64,000 nucleotides of DNA from Ceratopteris richardii (lineage: Eukaryota > Streptophyta > Polypodiopsida > Polypodiales > Pteridaceae), in assembly GCA_020310875.1 (NCBI GenBank), contig CM035427.1, forward strand, positions 88,564,230 to 88,628,229, in the 5' to 3' direction. Positions 45,500-56,931 of this stretch are shown here, in pieces (position 1 is the stretch's first letter; every line of letters begins with the position of its first letter). The notes below the pieces were generated by a model. The model was given only the letters and a program-made list of their open reading frames with translations, did not search any database and was not told the origin of the DNA. A program made the position numbers and the translations under genes.

Positions 45500-47250
45500 G
45501 GTACTCCCAGGATGGTTGCGTTCAATTTCCTCAGTAAATGCCTCAATATATGCCCAATATGTCGTAGTGAGTGCACAAAGTATGCCAAAGTGGTTGAAAC
45601 AAACTTTGCAAGATAGCAAATTGAGTGCACCCTTACTTGGTAAAACAAGATCAAGCTCTCACCATGCATCAAGTAATTTTGTGGGTTATTCTCTTATTGC
45701 AATAGCATGTAATGAAGAGACACTTACTTTTGAATATGCATGTGATGATCCACAATGGATGAGTGCTATGCAATCAAAAATGGATTCCATACATAGGAAT
45801 GGTACTTGGGAGTTGTGTAAATTGCCAAAAGGAAAAAATTCCATTGGTACAAAGTGGGTTTACAAGATTAAGAGAAAGTTTGATGGTAGCATTGATTGCT
45901 ACAAAGCTAGATTGGTTGCCAAAGGATATGCACAACAATATGGCATTGACTATGAGAAGACTTTTGCACCTACTTCATGCATGACCACCATTCATACCGT
46001 GGTTGCATTGGCTACCCATCGAGGTTGGAAACTACATCAGTTAGACATAAAGACAGCTTTCTTGAATGGTGATTTGCAAGAAGAGGTTTCATGTGAAGCA
46101 ATCTCCTGGATTTTCCATGAAAGGGCAAGAGCATATGGTTTGTTGCTTGCATAAAGCCTTGTATGGTCTCAAGAAAGCTTCATATGCATGGTATGAGAAG
46201 ATCCATAAGCACTTGATTGCTCTTGGCTTCACATGTAGTCCGATTGAAAGCACACTCTATGTATGCAAAGATGGGGCTGATCTTATAGTGCTTGTTCTTT
46301 ATGACAATGACATACTCTTGACTGGGTCATGTGATGCAAAACTTGACATTCTTATGGCTTATTTGCAACATTCTTTTGATGTCACCTATCTTGGTCTTTT
46401 GAGCTACTATCTTGGCATCCAATTTGTATCCGTTGAGGGGCGAATCAGTATCCATCAAGCAAAGTGTGTTGAGAAACTACTTCAGCATTTTGACTTTGAG
46501 GATTGCAAGCCAATTTCCACACCAACTGAGATAGGATTTAGGTTCTCAGTTGAGGATTCCAGTGATGCATTTGACACTTCTCTTTATCAGCAAGTTGTGG
46601 GATGTCTTATATATGCATGCAACACAAGGCCGGATATATACTATGCAGTTTTCTAGTTGAGCCGATTCATGCATAGCACTGGCACTAAGCATTGGCAAGT
46701 AGTGAAACGTGTGTTTAGATATCTCAAAGGCACTTTGAGCTTAAATCTCTTTTATGGAAGAGATATTCAGCCATGCTTGCATGCTTTTACAGATAGTGAT
46801 TGGGTTGTTTGTTATGATACTCACATGTTCACTAGTGGTAATTGCTTTTTTCTTAGAGATTCATGCATATCTTGGTTGAGTAAGAAGCAACCTATAGTGG
46901 TGACATCGAGTTGTGAAGTTGAGTATAGGGCATTTTTCACAACTACAATGGAGTGTAAATGGCTAAGATGCCTATTGATGGACCTTTGCATGGAGATTGA
47001 TAATGCTATGCATATTCTCACCGATAGTCAAAGTGCATTGGTTGTTGCAAAAAACCCAGTGTTTCATTCTTGGACCAAACATATTGAGGTGTATTATCAC
47101 TACGTGAGAGAATTCCTTCATGCAAGAGATATTGATTTGGTATATGTGCCTACACAAGATAATGTGGGAGACATATTCACAAAAGCTCTTCCATGGGAAA
47201 AGTTTGAAGATTTTTCCAAAGCTTTAGGCTTATTACCTTGTGGGGGCTGA
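45500..47250 (+). pseudogene. pol: Copia fragment I: RT and RNase H
   Basis: RT starts near 45740 after a linker (MPKWLKQTLQDSKLSAPL) and shows IGTKWVYKIKRKFDGSIDCY, ARLVAKGYAQQYGIDYEKTF, LHQLDIKTAFLNGDLQEEV, then after a frameshift near 46090 LHKALYGLKKASYAWYEKIH and LYDNDILLTGS, where the catalytic YVDD has become YDND. RNase H follows: AFTDSDWVVCYDTHMFTSG, SSCEVEYRAFF, ILTDSQSALVVAKNP, HIEVYYHYVRE, ending at 47250 (LLPCGG). TAG at 46654-46656. Same lineage as element E (shared linker and motif text), but on the other strand. No gag, protease or integrase remains. Confidence 0.9.
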
Positions 47251-47605
47251 TCTCTCACTCCCTGTATGTGTTCACATCATTCAATCCAAGGGGGTTCGTT
47301 ACACTTATGTGTTCCTCGAGTAGCTTTGATGTGAACTTTTTCCCTATACATGGGTACTTTTTACTCTAGTGTTGGCTAGAGGTTTCCCCCCCATGTTACC
47401 ACATACATGATTCACTCATATGTGGTGGTATTTTGTGCTTAGGCATATCATTCAGCTCTTACTTCAATTGATTTCATTGTCAATAGAGAGAGCTATTCCA
47501 GCCATCCATCTTCTCTATGCATCTTGTTGTGTTTGTGTGTGTGTGTGCTTCTCATGTGTCTCTTGCACTTCTACACACAAGCAATAGACTAAAGCTCTAC
47601 TAGTT
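47251..47605 (+). other. Probable 3' tail of copia fragment I
   Basis: CAAGGGGGTT near 47280 could be its polypurine tract with LTR sequence after it, but only one copy exists to judge from. A short (GT)n run lies near 47530. Element J starts at 47606. Confidence 0.35.
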
Positions 47606-48625
47606 TGTTGAGCCCATAAAAAGTCATATTGGTCAAAGTCAAATGTAGTCAAAGTCAACCAAAGTCAAATTCAAGAGGCAAAGTCAAACCTATCAAAGTC
47701 AACAGGGGCAAATTCAAAGTGTTCGAAGTGCAGATGTCAAGGTACACAGGTAGTGCACAAGTAATTGTCCACAAAGGGTGAATTGGAGAAAGTGGTTGCA
47801 GGTCACAAAGGTATTTCTCTAATTTCCCTAAGGTTCAAAGTGTTTTTAAAGTGTTTTGGAAGGTTCAGATGAACCCTCTCTTAGGTGCACAAGTGAAGAC
47901 TTAGAAGGAAAATGTGAAGGTATGTGAAGCGACAACATATGTAGAAGTGAAAGTATGGCCCCCCCAATTAAAATTTTTGTTTTACTATGAAGTCACTACA
48001 AGACAAAATAGGGATTCGTTGGCTGCCCACTTGTGGAGATAATCTTGGGACATCAAAGTGAGCACCAAGATACTCTTGCAATTAGGAGCGTACGTGAATC
48101 GACACTCAAATCAAGGCAAGGAATATTCTTGGACAAGCAAGTGTAAGCAAGACTAAGCAAGGTGAGCATAGTCTAAGGGAGGCAAAAGAGAGAAGTGCAA
48201 GAGACACTCACTGTGTGACGCAGAGAAGTGAAGTGCAATGTGTGCATGAAGAGTGACTAAGAAGTGTGTAGAGAAGTGTTAAGCTATTCCCCCCAAGGAT
48301 CCCAAGGTCTCATTGCAGTGTGCGTGTGCTGACAGAAGGTGTCCATCCCTCCCCCTTATTGGAAGCTTGGTGCAAGGTGTGCACAAGTGCAAGCTTGGAG
48401 AAGGTGGAGGTCTGGTGCAGAGGAGGCCGGAAGCAAAAGGACCTTGGGTATTTGGTATTTTGTAATTGAGCACTCTGTGGGATTTTGCACAAAAACATTG
48501 GATTGTATCGTGCATCACCATTGTATTTGTCTTATTATAACCAATCGACAGAGGCTTCCAGTGTGTATCTTTCTTCTTGTCTTTCCCTTTTCTCCTACAA
48601 ACACTCAAATCCCTTCTTTTCCAAG
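47606..48625 (+). repeat. 5' LTR of element J, 3' end missing
   Basis: TGTTGAGCCC onward; 1020 bases matching 59370-60407 until TTCTTnTCCAAG. The last about 14 bases of the LTR (to CCCCCAACA) are absent and gag follows directly. Contains runs of (AAAGTCAA)n-like words near 47636-47720. Confidence 0.88.
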
Positions 48626-49013
48626 GAGCATGTTAGAAGGTTTTTGGCACTATGCAAAACTAGAGGCTTAATGGGAAGGGAGGATGCCTTTTTTATACTC
48701 TTCCCTGCCACATTAGAAGGGTTAGCACATAAATGGTTCAACTAGTTTGCTGAGAACCATTTTACAACTTGGGACGTAATGAAAGATGCTTTCAAAAATC
48801 AATTTCAGCATGGAAATACTACAGAGATCATCATAGAGGAACTAGAAAATTTGAGATTGGGTCCAGGTGAAAGGTTCCCAGAGTTTGTGACTAGGGCCAA
48901 GGCACTAATGGCTAAATTGCCAGATCCATCACATGATCTTTTTGTTAAGAAATGGTTAGCTAAGCCACTTCCACTGACCACCCAATGTAAAATCAAGGAA
49001 TTAGTGTTGCCCA
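48626..49013 (+). pseudogene. gag: Element J gag, capsid part
   Basis: Retrotransposon gag capsid: EHVRRFLALCKTRGLMG, EGLAHKWFN (stop TAG 48743-48745) FAENHFTTWDVMKDAFKNQF, with the typical W-F ... TW ... F..F pattern, then LENLRLGPGERFPEFVTRAK. The reading runs into K at 49014 and continues at 55525 (ASIEEFINTATWLEQIRQQY). N-terminus lost with the deleted LTR end. Confidence 0.82.
49009..49013. other. Target-site duplication of K, left copy
   Basis: GCCCA, repeated after the right LTR at 55520-55524. Confidence 0.93.
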
Positions 49014-50122
49014 TGTTGGATGTGATGGCTGGATGCACTCAGGAGATCAAGTTGGTGCTGCTAGACCTGCTTCACACCTGCCCTCCTTTCTCTTCAGATA
49101 TGCTTAGGAGACTCCTTGAGCTTCCAAATGACACCAAGAAACTATATATGTGCTTTACAAATCAATTGTGTAATGATCAAATCAAAACAGATGATTTTGA
49201 ACCTTCACTAGTCAAAAAACTTTCTATTCCTGTAATGACACCTGCTCAGTCTTAAGCTTAGTGTGACCAGTACACTTGCAATTGGATTAATTCCTTCTGG
49301 GAGTATTAAATTAACTTAACAAGCTACCATTAGCAAGTTAAATCACTCCAATTAATGAACTATGCACTGAGAATGATCTTTAGCAAAATCAGGGACACCC
49401 CCGACTTTTTAGGAACTACACAGAAAAATACCAGTGACTGCCTCGACTGAGATTTCTCCCAATTGGCTGAATGGAATGACTTGAAACTTTGTAGTGTTGT
49501 AGAATGCTTTGAGCTGGTTCCAATGAGCTTTGAATCATCCAATTTGGTTCAGTAGATCTTGAGATATGCTCTGTTGAAGTTGATAGACTTGAAGATGGTC
49601 ACTCAGAGAAAACAGAGATAATGACTATAAGTATATGTATTAAATCTATCCAATGTACATTCCCATTGGCATGTAGTGTAATGCACAATGGTACTCAGAG
49701 GTGTATACTATAATGTAACTCACACACTCTCAATGATTTGCTTGGAATTGCCTCGGGAAGGGTGAAGCTATCCCGCGACTTTTACATAGCCTTTTTATAG
49801 GAGTTTTGAAGAGTGTTTGAATTTGAATTCAAACTAAAGTTCCCTTGATTCTCTCCACTAGACTTAGGGAGATATTCCCTCAACTGATTCATCTAAGTTT
49901 TCCACGACTCTAGTCTAGTAGGTGTGATTACATGAGTGGTAAAGTCATATAGACTTTTACATAAGATAAATGGTAATAATCAATAAGTATTGATTTCTAT
50001 GGTTCAAATGTATCCTTCAAGGGTTCACATTTTAGCTTTCCAAGGTTCCAATTGTCCAAGCCTTATGTTGAGTCTTCAAGGTACAAATCAAAGCCAAGTG
50101 TGAAGGCTTGTTTGCACCAACA
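49014..50122 (-). repeat. Left (3') LTR of element K
   Basis: 1109 bp, TGTTGGATG to GCACCAACA. Against the right LTR I see five single-base differences (near 49320, 49566, 49638, 49863 and 49907), about 0.45 percent. Confidence 0.95.
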
Positions 50123-50134
50123 GCTCCCCCTCAA
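50123..50134 (-). other. Polypurine tract of K
   Basis: TTGAGGGGGAGC on the - strand touching the left LTR. Confidence 0.9.
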
Positions 50135-50163
50135 GCCAAGCACTTTGGCTCAAGTCTTCATCT

Positions 50164-53100
50164 CTAGTCTTCAATGATATCCTGCAATCCAATCATGGAT
50201 TTAAACCTGCATAGCTTGCTTCCATCCAGAGCTTTAGTAAGCAAATCTGCACATTGTATGTTAGTAGACACATATGATAATTGGATTTCCTTGCTAAGTA
50301 ATTTCTCCCTCACATAGTGGTAATGAACCTCTATGTGTTTTGTCCTAGCATGATACACTGGATTAACTGCTAGGTGAAGTGAACTTGTGTTATCACCAAA
50401 TATGATTGGTGGCCTTGTGTATAGGCCCAATTCTGAATATAATAGCTTCAACCATATTGCTTCTTGAGTGGCATTGGCTAGCCCTCTGTACTCTGCCTCA
50501 GTAGATGATAGAGCTACTGTGGGTTGTTTCTTGGATGACCAAGAAATTGGTTTATCACCTGCAAAGCATATGTAACCAGATGTACTCCTCCTGTCATCCT
50601 TGCAACCTGCCCAATCTGCATCTGAGTATACTTTGATGTCAATGTCTGATGAGTATGGAAAATACAAACCATGATTTTGTGTTCCCTTTAGGTACTTTAC
50701 TATCTTCTTGGCTGCCTCCAAATGTGGTACTCTTGGTTTATGCATAAATTGGCTAAGTACACTAACTCCATATGATATATCAATCCTGGTTAAGGTAGCA
50801 TAATTAAGACTACCTACCAAACTTTGGTAACCTGTAATATCCTTGAGTTCTTCTTCTTCATGTGCACTGAGTTTGTGGTTGACCTCCATAGGAATGTTTG
50901 AGACTTTAGCTTCCTGCAAACTAAACTTCTTGACCATGTCCTGAATGTACTTCTTCTGAGTAATAAAGATACCTGAATTTGTGTAGACCAATTCAAGTCC
51001 TAGGAAGTACTTCAATAATCCAAGATCATTGATCTTGAATTCCTTCATCATTTGACCTTTAATGTGTCTAATTCCTTGAACATCATTTCCTGTAATAATG
51101 ATGTCATCAACATAGACACACAAGTATATTACCTCTGAATTGTTCTTCTTTATAAACAATGAAGTATCTGCTTTACTCATCACAAATCCTTGATCTAGGA
51201 GATAGGTTGTCAACCTGTAATTCCATGCTCTAGGTGCCTGCTTCAATCCATACAGAGCCTTCTTCAATTTACAAACATGATTTACCTTATTGGGATCCTC
51301 ATAGCCAGGTGGTTGTGACATGTAGACCTCTTCAGATATCCATCCATTCAAGAATGCATTCTTCACATCCAATTGGTACATGTTCCAATTCTTGGATGCA
51401 GCTACACTCACCATAATTCTGATAGTTGGCATCTTGGCCACAGGAGAAAATGTCTCCTCATAATCAATGCCTTGGGTTTGTGCAAAACCCTTGGCTACCA
51501 ACCTAGCTTTATACCTGTTTATTGTGCCATCTGAGTTCCTCTTGAGTTTGTAGATCCATCTGGATCCTATAACTTTCATGGAGTCCTTCTTGGGTACCAA
51601 GTCCCAAGTATCATTCTCCTTGAGAGCCTCCATTTCTTCATCCATTGCTTCCTTCCATTCTGGTTTAGTAATTGCTTCTTCAAATGTACCTGGTTCTTCA
51701 TTCAAGATATCCTTTGCAAGATATACAGAGTGCTTGGTTACAAGTGAAGTATCATACCCATACCTAATTGGTTTCTTCTTTTCTCTTTGAGATCTCCTCA
51801 TAGCTTGAGTTGAGGATTCTGGATTGTCTTCAAGTTGCTTCATCTTCATCTTCCCTTTGGATTTCCAAGCCTTGAACTCTTCAATATTGATGGTGTCTTC
51901 ATCATCTGAGCTTTTGTCCTCCTTCTGAGTTGGTTCTTGCCTGATAAGCTTTGGAAAGTCTTCTTCCATATCATAAGGTAGGCTGACTTTCCTGCACTCA
52001 TTTTCATACCATGAATCATTTTCATCAAATATGACATCTCTGCTTACCTTGAAGCCTTTGTTTGAGGGATTATAAAACCTGTATCCTTTCTGATTCAAAT
52101 CATAACCAATAAAGATACACTTTTCAGCCTTAGGGTCTAGCTTTCCCCTTACCTGTGAGGGAATATGCACATATGCAACACACCCAAAGATTTTGCAATG
52201 ATCCAGAGATGGTCTCTTACCATGCCAAGCCTCATAGGGTGTCATTCCATCAAGTGTCTTTGATGGCAACCTGTTGATTAAGTATGTGGCAGTAGATACA
52301 CTCTCTGCCCAAAGATAATTTGGTAGTTTTTTCTCATTAAGCATAGACCTAGCTGTCTCCACAATGAGTCTATTCCTCCTTTCAGCTACCCCATTTTGTT
52401 CAGGTGAGTACCTTGTAGTGATCTCCCTCTTGATGCCTCTTTCCTGCAAGAAATCTTCAAAGTCATTGGAGAAGTATTCTCCACCACCATCTGACCTTAG
52501 TCTCTTCATATGTCTACCTGTTTGATTCTCAACTAATGCAAGATACCTTTTGAAACAATTAAATACTTCATCTTTATGTTTCATGAAGTACAAAACAGTC
52601 CACCTGCTATAGTCATCAATAAAGGACACATAGTACCTTGATCCAGATATGGATGGCTCCTTGCTTGGTCCCCAAACATCTGTATGCACCAATTCCAAGT
52701 AATCTTCATGCATAAAGCCTTTCTTGGTATATGGCAATCTGTGTGACTTACCAAACTGACAAGCCCCACACTTGTATATCATGTGTTGCTTGGATACATT
52801 AGGTATCCCAAGCACACATTGATCTCTACTCATTTGCTTTATTGTCCTCTCTCCAATGTGACCTAATCTTTTGTGCCACATCTCCAATTTTGATAGGGTT
52901 TGGTCCTTATAGTTGTACAAGGCAATATTCTTAGTATCTTCAAGTTCAAAGGTAAACAATCTACCTGACTTCTCTCCCTTGGCTATCCTTCTGAATCCAT
53001 GTCTTGGATCCTCCACATATGCACCATGTTGAGTGAACCTGACCTGTAGACCTTTTTCAACAATCTGACCTACACTCATCAGATTCTTGGTGATTGTTGG

Positions 53101-54384
53101 AACATACAACACTCTGCTTAGTAAATTCTGATTACCATCACTTGTTTTGACATTGCCTACTTTAACCACTGAATGTTTAGTGTCATCACCTGTCTGCACT
53201 TGGTGCTTGCCTTTGGGTTCTTCCAAATCAGAGAGTAAGGCAACATTCCCAGCTACATGGTTAGAGCAACCTGAATCAATATAGAACAAATGATCATCAT
53301 TGATACCTGATTTGGATGTCATGTTCATAATCAACAAGGAATCATCTTGATCCTCTGCATAATTGTTGTAATCCTTTCTATTTTTGTATCCACCTTGATA
53401 ATTGTTATTGTGATTGTAGCTATTGTTGTAATTATTGTTGTAGCCATGGTAGCCTTGAGATTGATTGAATCTGCCTCTGCCTTGAGAGTATCCTCCTCTT
53501 TGGTGACCTCTTCCTCTTTGGTTCTTGTAGTTTTTGTAGCATTCATCTGTAGTATGGTTAGACAAGCCACAAATATTGCATGGAGATTGATTGTAGGGTC
53601 TCCCCCTACCTGACTTACCTCCTCTGCCCCTACCTCTAGATGATCTACCTCTCCCTGCATAGTTTGCTTGGGAGGTAGAGCCTTCTTCATCAACCTTCTT
53701 GCTTTTACCCTTATCTTTAGACTTCTTATCAGTATATAGGGCAGAGGGATTGTTACCTTTTGATTGCTCTCCATTCTTTGTGATCTTTGCTTCATGTGTA
53801 AAGAGTTGTCCAATCAGAGTTGTTCGATCAGGTGCTTGGATGTCCATGTACAAGTCCATTGCAGTGGTGAAGCTCTCCCACTTGTCATCTGCCTTTAGTC
53901 CATTGATCACTTGTCTGACTATTTGTTCTTCTTCAATTTCTTCTCCAACACTTGCAAGTTGATCTGCAATGTCTTTGACTTTGGTGACAAAATCTGAGAC
54001 ACATTGTTTTGATTGCTTCCTAAGAGTTGTAAACTCAATCCATAGCTGATTCTTTCTGGCCCTTGTGCTTGATGAAAAGTATGTTGACAAGGTTTCCCAA
54101 GTCTCTTGGGAAGTCTTACAGTTCCTTACATGAGGTAGAAGGAAATCAGAGATAGAGTTTAGAAGATATGACCTTGCCAAAGCATCTTTAGCACACCATT
54201 GATTGAGCCTCTCATGTTCATCCTTTGTAGGTAGGCCTCTGGTTTTGAATGAGGGCAACTCCTCATCTCCTGATATGTATCCATACAAGCTTCTCCCTTG
54301 TAGATAGGTCTTCATTCTCAATGACCATGCCTGGTAATTATTTCTATCCAATTTTTCAATAAAGGAAGGGAAACCATCACCCAT
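50164..54384 (-). CDS. gag-pol: Element K gag-pol polyprotein (Ty1/copia), intact
   Basis: 1406 residues from ATG at 54384 (MGDGFPSFIEKLDRNNY); upstream codons of the open frame lie in the primer site and LTR, so this first internal Met is preferred. Residue numbers below count from the frame opening at 54435, 17 residues earlier. Gag UBN2-like region about 25-230; Arg/Gly-rich stretch; zinc knuckle CNICGLSNHTTDEC about 286-299; protease YIDSGCSNHV with Asp near 386; pre-integrase zinc region; integrase Asp 586, Asp 649, Glu 685 (DD35E); RT with YVDD at 1108-1111; RNase H with Asp near 1272, Glu near 1313 and Asp near 1347. All catalytic residues are present. Processing by its own protease would give capsid, protease, integrase and RT-RNase H. 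Length and order are normal for copia. Confidence 0.97.
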   Translation of the reverse strand: MGDGFPSFIEKLDRNNYQAWSLRMKTYLQGRSLYGYISGDEELPSFKTRGLPTKDEHERLNQWCAKDALARSYLLNSISDFLLPHVRNCKTSQETWETLSTYFSSSTRARKNQLWIEFTTLRKQSKQCVSDFVTKVKDIADQLASVGEEIEEEQIVRQVINGLKADDKWESFTTAMDLYMDIQAPDRTTLIGQLFTHEAKITKNGEQSKGNNPSALYTDKKSKDKGKSKKVDEEGSTSQANYAGRGRSSRGRGRGGKSGRGRPYNQSPCNICGLSNHTTDECYKNYKNQRGRGHQRGGYSQGRGRFNQSQGYHGYNNNYNNSYNHNNNYQGGYKNRKDYNNYAEDQDDSLLIMNMTSKSGINDDHLFYIDSGCSNHVAGNVALLSDLEEPKGKHQVQTGDDTKHSVVKVGNVKTSDGNQNLLSRVLYVPTITKNLMSVGQIVEKGLQVRFTQHGAYVEDPRHGFRRIAKGEKSGRLFTFELEDTKNIALYNYKDQTLSKLEMWHKRLGHIGERTIKQMSRDQCVLGIPNVSKQHMIYKCGACQFGKSHRLPYTKKGFMHEDYLELVHTDVWGPSKEPSISGSRYYVSFIDDYSRWTVLYFMKHKDEVFNCFKRYLALVENQTGRHMKRLRSDGGGEYFSNDFEDFLQERGIKREITTRYSPEQNGVAERRNRLIVETARSMLNEKKLPNYLWAESVSTATYLINRLPSKTLDGMTPYEAWHGKRPSLDHCKIFGCVAYVHIPSQVRGKLDPKAEKCIFIGYDLNQKGYRFYNPSNKGFKVSRDVIFDENDSWYENECRKVSLPYDMEEDFPKLIRQEPTQKEDKSSDDEDTINIEEFKAWKSKGKMKMKQLEDNPESSTQAMRRSQREKKKPIRYGYDTSLVTKHSVYLAKDILNEEPGTFEEAITKPEWKEAMDEEMEALKENDTWDLVPKKDSMKVIGSRWIYKLKRNSDGTINRYKARLVAKGFAQTQGIDYEETFSPVAKMPTIRIMVSVAASKNWNMYQLDVKNAFLNGWISEEVYMSQPPGYEDPNKVNHVCKLKKALYGLKQAPRAWNYRLTTYLLDQGFVMSKADTSLFIKKNNSEVIYLCVYVDDIIITGNDVQGIRHIKGQMMKEFKINDLGLLKYFLGLELVYTNSGIFITQKKYIQDMVKKFSLQEAKVSNIPMEVNHKLSAHEEEELKDITGYQSLVGSLNYATLTRIDISYGVSVLSQFMHKPRVPHLEAAKKIVKYLKGTQNHGLYFPYSSDIDIKVYSDADWAGCKDDRRSTSGYICFAGDKPISWSSKKQPTVALSSTEAEYRGLANATQEAIWLKLLYSELGLYTRPPIIFGDNTSSLHLAVNPVYHARTKHIEVHYHYVREKLLSKEIQLSYVSTNIQCADLLTKALDGSKLCRFKSMIGLQDIIED

Positions 54385-54397
54385 GATTACCTTATTT

Positions 54398-54409
54398 GCT
54401 CTGATACCA
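54398..54409 (-). other. Primer binding site of K
   Basis: TGGTATCAGAGC on the - strand; initiator-Met-tRNA complement. Confidence 0.94.
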
Positions 54410-54410
54410 C

Positions 54411-55519
54411 TGTTGGATGTGATGGCTGGATGCACTCAGGAGATCAAGTTGGTGCTGCTAGACCTGCTTCACACCTGCCCTCCTTTCTCTTCAGATATGC
54501 TTAGGAGACTCCTTGAGCTTCCAAATGACACCAAGAAACTATATATGTGCTTTACAAATCAATTGTGTAATGATCAAATCAAAACAGATGATTTTGAACC
54601 TTCACTAGTCAAAAAACTTTCTATTCCTGTAATGACACCTGCTCAGTCTTAAGCTTAGTGTGACCAGTACACTTGCAATTGGATTAATTCCTTCTGGGAG
54701 TATTAAATTAACTTAAAAAGCTACCATTAGCAAGTTAAATCACTCCAATTAATGAACTATGCACTGAGAATGATCTTTAGCAAAATCAGGGACACCCCCG
54801 ACTTTTTAGGAACTACACAGAAAAATACCAGTGACTGCCTCGACTGAGATTTCTCCCAATTGGCTGAATGGAATGACTTGAAACTTTGTAGTGTTGTAGA
54901 ATGCTTTGAGCTGGTTCCAATGAGCTTTGAATCATCCAATTTGGTTCAGTAGATCTTGAGATATGCCCTGTTGAAGTTGATAGACTTGAAGATGGTCACT
55001 CAGAGAAAACAGAGATAATGACTATAAGTATATGGATTAAATCTATCCAATGTACATTCCCATTGGCATGTAGTGTAATGCACAATGGTACTCAGAGGTG
55101 TATACTATAATGTAACTCACACACTCTCAATGATTTGCTTGGAATTGCCTCGGGAAGGGTGAAGCTATCCCGCGACTTTTACATAGCCTTTTTATAGGAG
55201 TTTTGAAGAGTGTTTGAATTTGAATTCAAACTAAAGTTCCCTTGATTCTCTCCACTAGAATTAGGGAGATATTCCCTCAACTGATTCATCTAATTTTTCC
55301 ACGACTCTAGTCTAGTAGGTGTGATTACATGAGTGGTAAAGTCATATAGACTTTTACATAAGATAAATGGTAATAATCAATAAGTATTGATTTCTATGGT
55401 TCAAATGTATCCTTCAAGGGTTCACATTTTAGCTTTCCAAGGTTCCAATTGTCCAAGCCTTATGTTGAGTCTTCAAGGTACAAATCAAAGCCAAGTGTGA
55501 AGGCTTGTTTGCACCAACA
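54411..55519 (-). repeat. Right (5') LTR of element K
   Basis: 1109 bp, almost identical to the left LTR; followed by GCCCA. Carries the promoter for the polyprotein; TTTTTATAGG near 55190 could be its TATA region only if read on the + strand, so the start site is not assigned. Confidence 0.95.
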
Positions 55520-55524
55520 GCCCA

Positions 55525-56448
55525 CAGCCTCCATAGAGGAGTTCATCAACACAGCTACATGGCTGGAGCAGATAAGGCAACAGTATGGAGCCATTTCTTC
55601 TCAACTACCCTATTCTATAGAAATGGAGGATCCAAGAACTCAAAGGGGGTAGCATCAAGAGTGGACTTTGGTGTACCATGTGCAGTAAGCAAGGTCATAT
55701 AGTAAGTGAATGTCCTCTGTTAAGTGTGACTTGCCAACTATGGAGGAAACCTGATCATGAGGCCTAGGAACGCCAATCAAGAGGAATGCTTGCAACAACA
55801 TATGGAACACAAGGAGGACTCCTACCACCAGCAAATGTGATGGTGTTTGCACCCAACCAAGGTAAAAATTATAACCCTAGACAAAGGGATAACTTTGGAA
55901 ATAGGCCAAGGAGGCCAATTATTTGTTTCAGATGTGGAGAATGTGGGCATTATCAAAGTAGGTGCACTGTACTAGAAAATGCCCCTCCTTGCAGGAACTG
56001 CCTAGAGGCCAGATACCACTATACTAATTTTTGTCCTAAGAACCAAGCATCTTCATCTGGGCCCCACATTCAAATGATTTTTGTGTGCAAAGAAGAAATG
56101 GTAAATCGAGCCATAGTGCCATCACCATCTACCAGGATGGTGCAGTTAGACAAAATTGAATCTTTTACAGTGCAGACAAGAAGCAAGGGGAAGGCTCAAG
56201 TGGAAATAGGTCAAGAATCAATGATTAATGGATTGAACAAAGACAAAGTTTCATATGAAGACAAAGCCAACACATGTGCATATACAAGGCAAAAAGAAAA
56301 TTTCATAGGTACCAGTGATGCCATTGGACATGCATTCAACAGGGCTCATGAGGAGTTTGATAAATCAATGGGAGCCCATGCTCTTAAGGAATCGGAAGCT
56401 TCTAGACTACTCAAGTCCATGAAAAGGAGGTCAGTATTTTTTATTTAA
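55525..56448 (+). pseudogene. gag: Element J gag, nucleocapsid part with up to four zinc knuckles
   Basis: Continues J gag after K. After a stop at 55650 and a frameshift near 55660, knuckle 1 is CTMCSKQGHIVSEC (55672-55713), a degraded second one follows (CQLWRKPDHEA), knuckle 3 is CFRCGECGHYQSRC (about 55924-55965) and knuckle 4 CRNCLEARYHYTNFC (about 55990-56034, with one extra residue before His). The remainder is polar without motifs. TAG near 55765 and TAA at 56446. RNA packaging role is inferred from the knuckles. Confidence 0.8.
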
Positions 56449-56499
56449 TAAAGATGGATGGGAAATTCAGGTCAGAACTCTTGTAGATAATTTGATGAA

Positions 56500-56931
56500 A
56501 TGTCCACAACAAGTTTAGTGGCAAAAGTTGTTGTTATGCATAAAGATAAAGGTGTAGGGGAAGCACCCCTCATAGATTATAAGAGCCCTCGGCTAACAGT
56601 CTCTATCAAAGGTCATGAGTTTCAAGGAGTTATTGTGGATGGTGGTTCTTGCTTTAACTTGATGCCTGAATATACCATGAGAAAGATTGGATTACACCCT
56701 TCAAAACCTGCAAACTTCACTGTAACACTGGCAGACCAAAGCATAGTAAAACCTATGGGAGTGGTCCTTGGAGTCCCAGTCAAAATACAAGGTACCATCT
56801 TTAACTTGGATTTTGTTGTTTTAAGGCTTCCACAGGTAGATGGAAGTTTCCCTTTGTTAATTGGGAGACCTTGGTTAAGGCATGCCAATGTGCTGCATGA
56901 CTGGGGCAAGGACACAATGTGGGTAAAGTAA
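56500..56931 (+). pseudogene. pro: Element J retropepsin
   Basis: Same frame as gag, separated by stops. GVIVDGGSCFNLMPEYTM carries Asp-Gly-Gly at the active site (from 56638), a variant used by many plant Ty3-type proteases, and LLIGRPWLRHANVLHDW supplies the Leu-Gly block near 56859-56910. About 140 residues, normal for the domain. Internally open, ending at TAA 56929-56931. Confidence 0.85.

Larger units (their letters stand above)
49014..55519 (-). mobile_element. Element K: intact Ty1/copia retrotransposon
   Basis: 6506 bp. Two 1109-bp LTRs with five differences seen, a perfect GCCCA target duplication, primer site TGGTATCAGAGC one base from the 5' LTR (54398-54409, - strand), polypurine tract TTGAGGGGGAGC (complement of 50123-50134), and one uninterrupted polyprotein ORF. 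Everything needed for autonomous transposition is present. Inserted into the gag of J. Confidence 0.97.

Noticed and set aside
48279..48671. ORFs of about 110 codons in the J LTR (also 60063-60851)
   Set aside because: They recur because the LTR recurs, lie on both strands, and no motif is seen; likely chance frames in LTR sequence.
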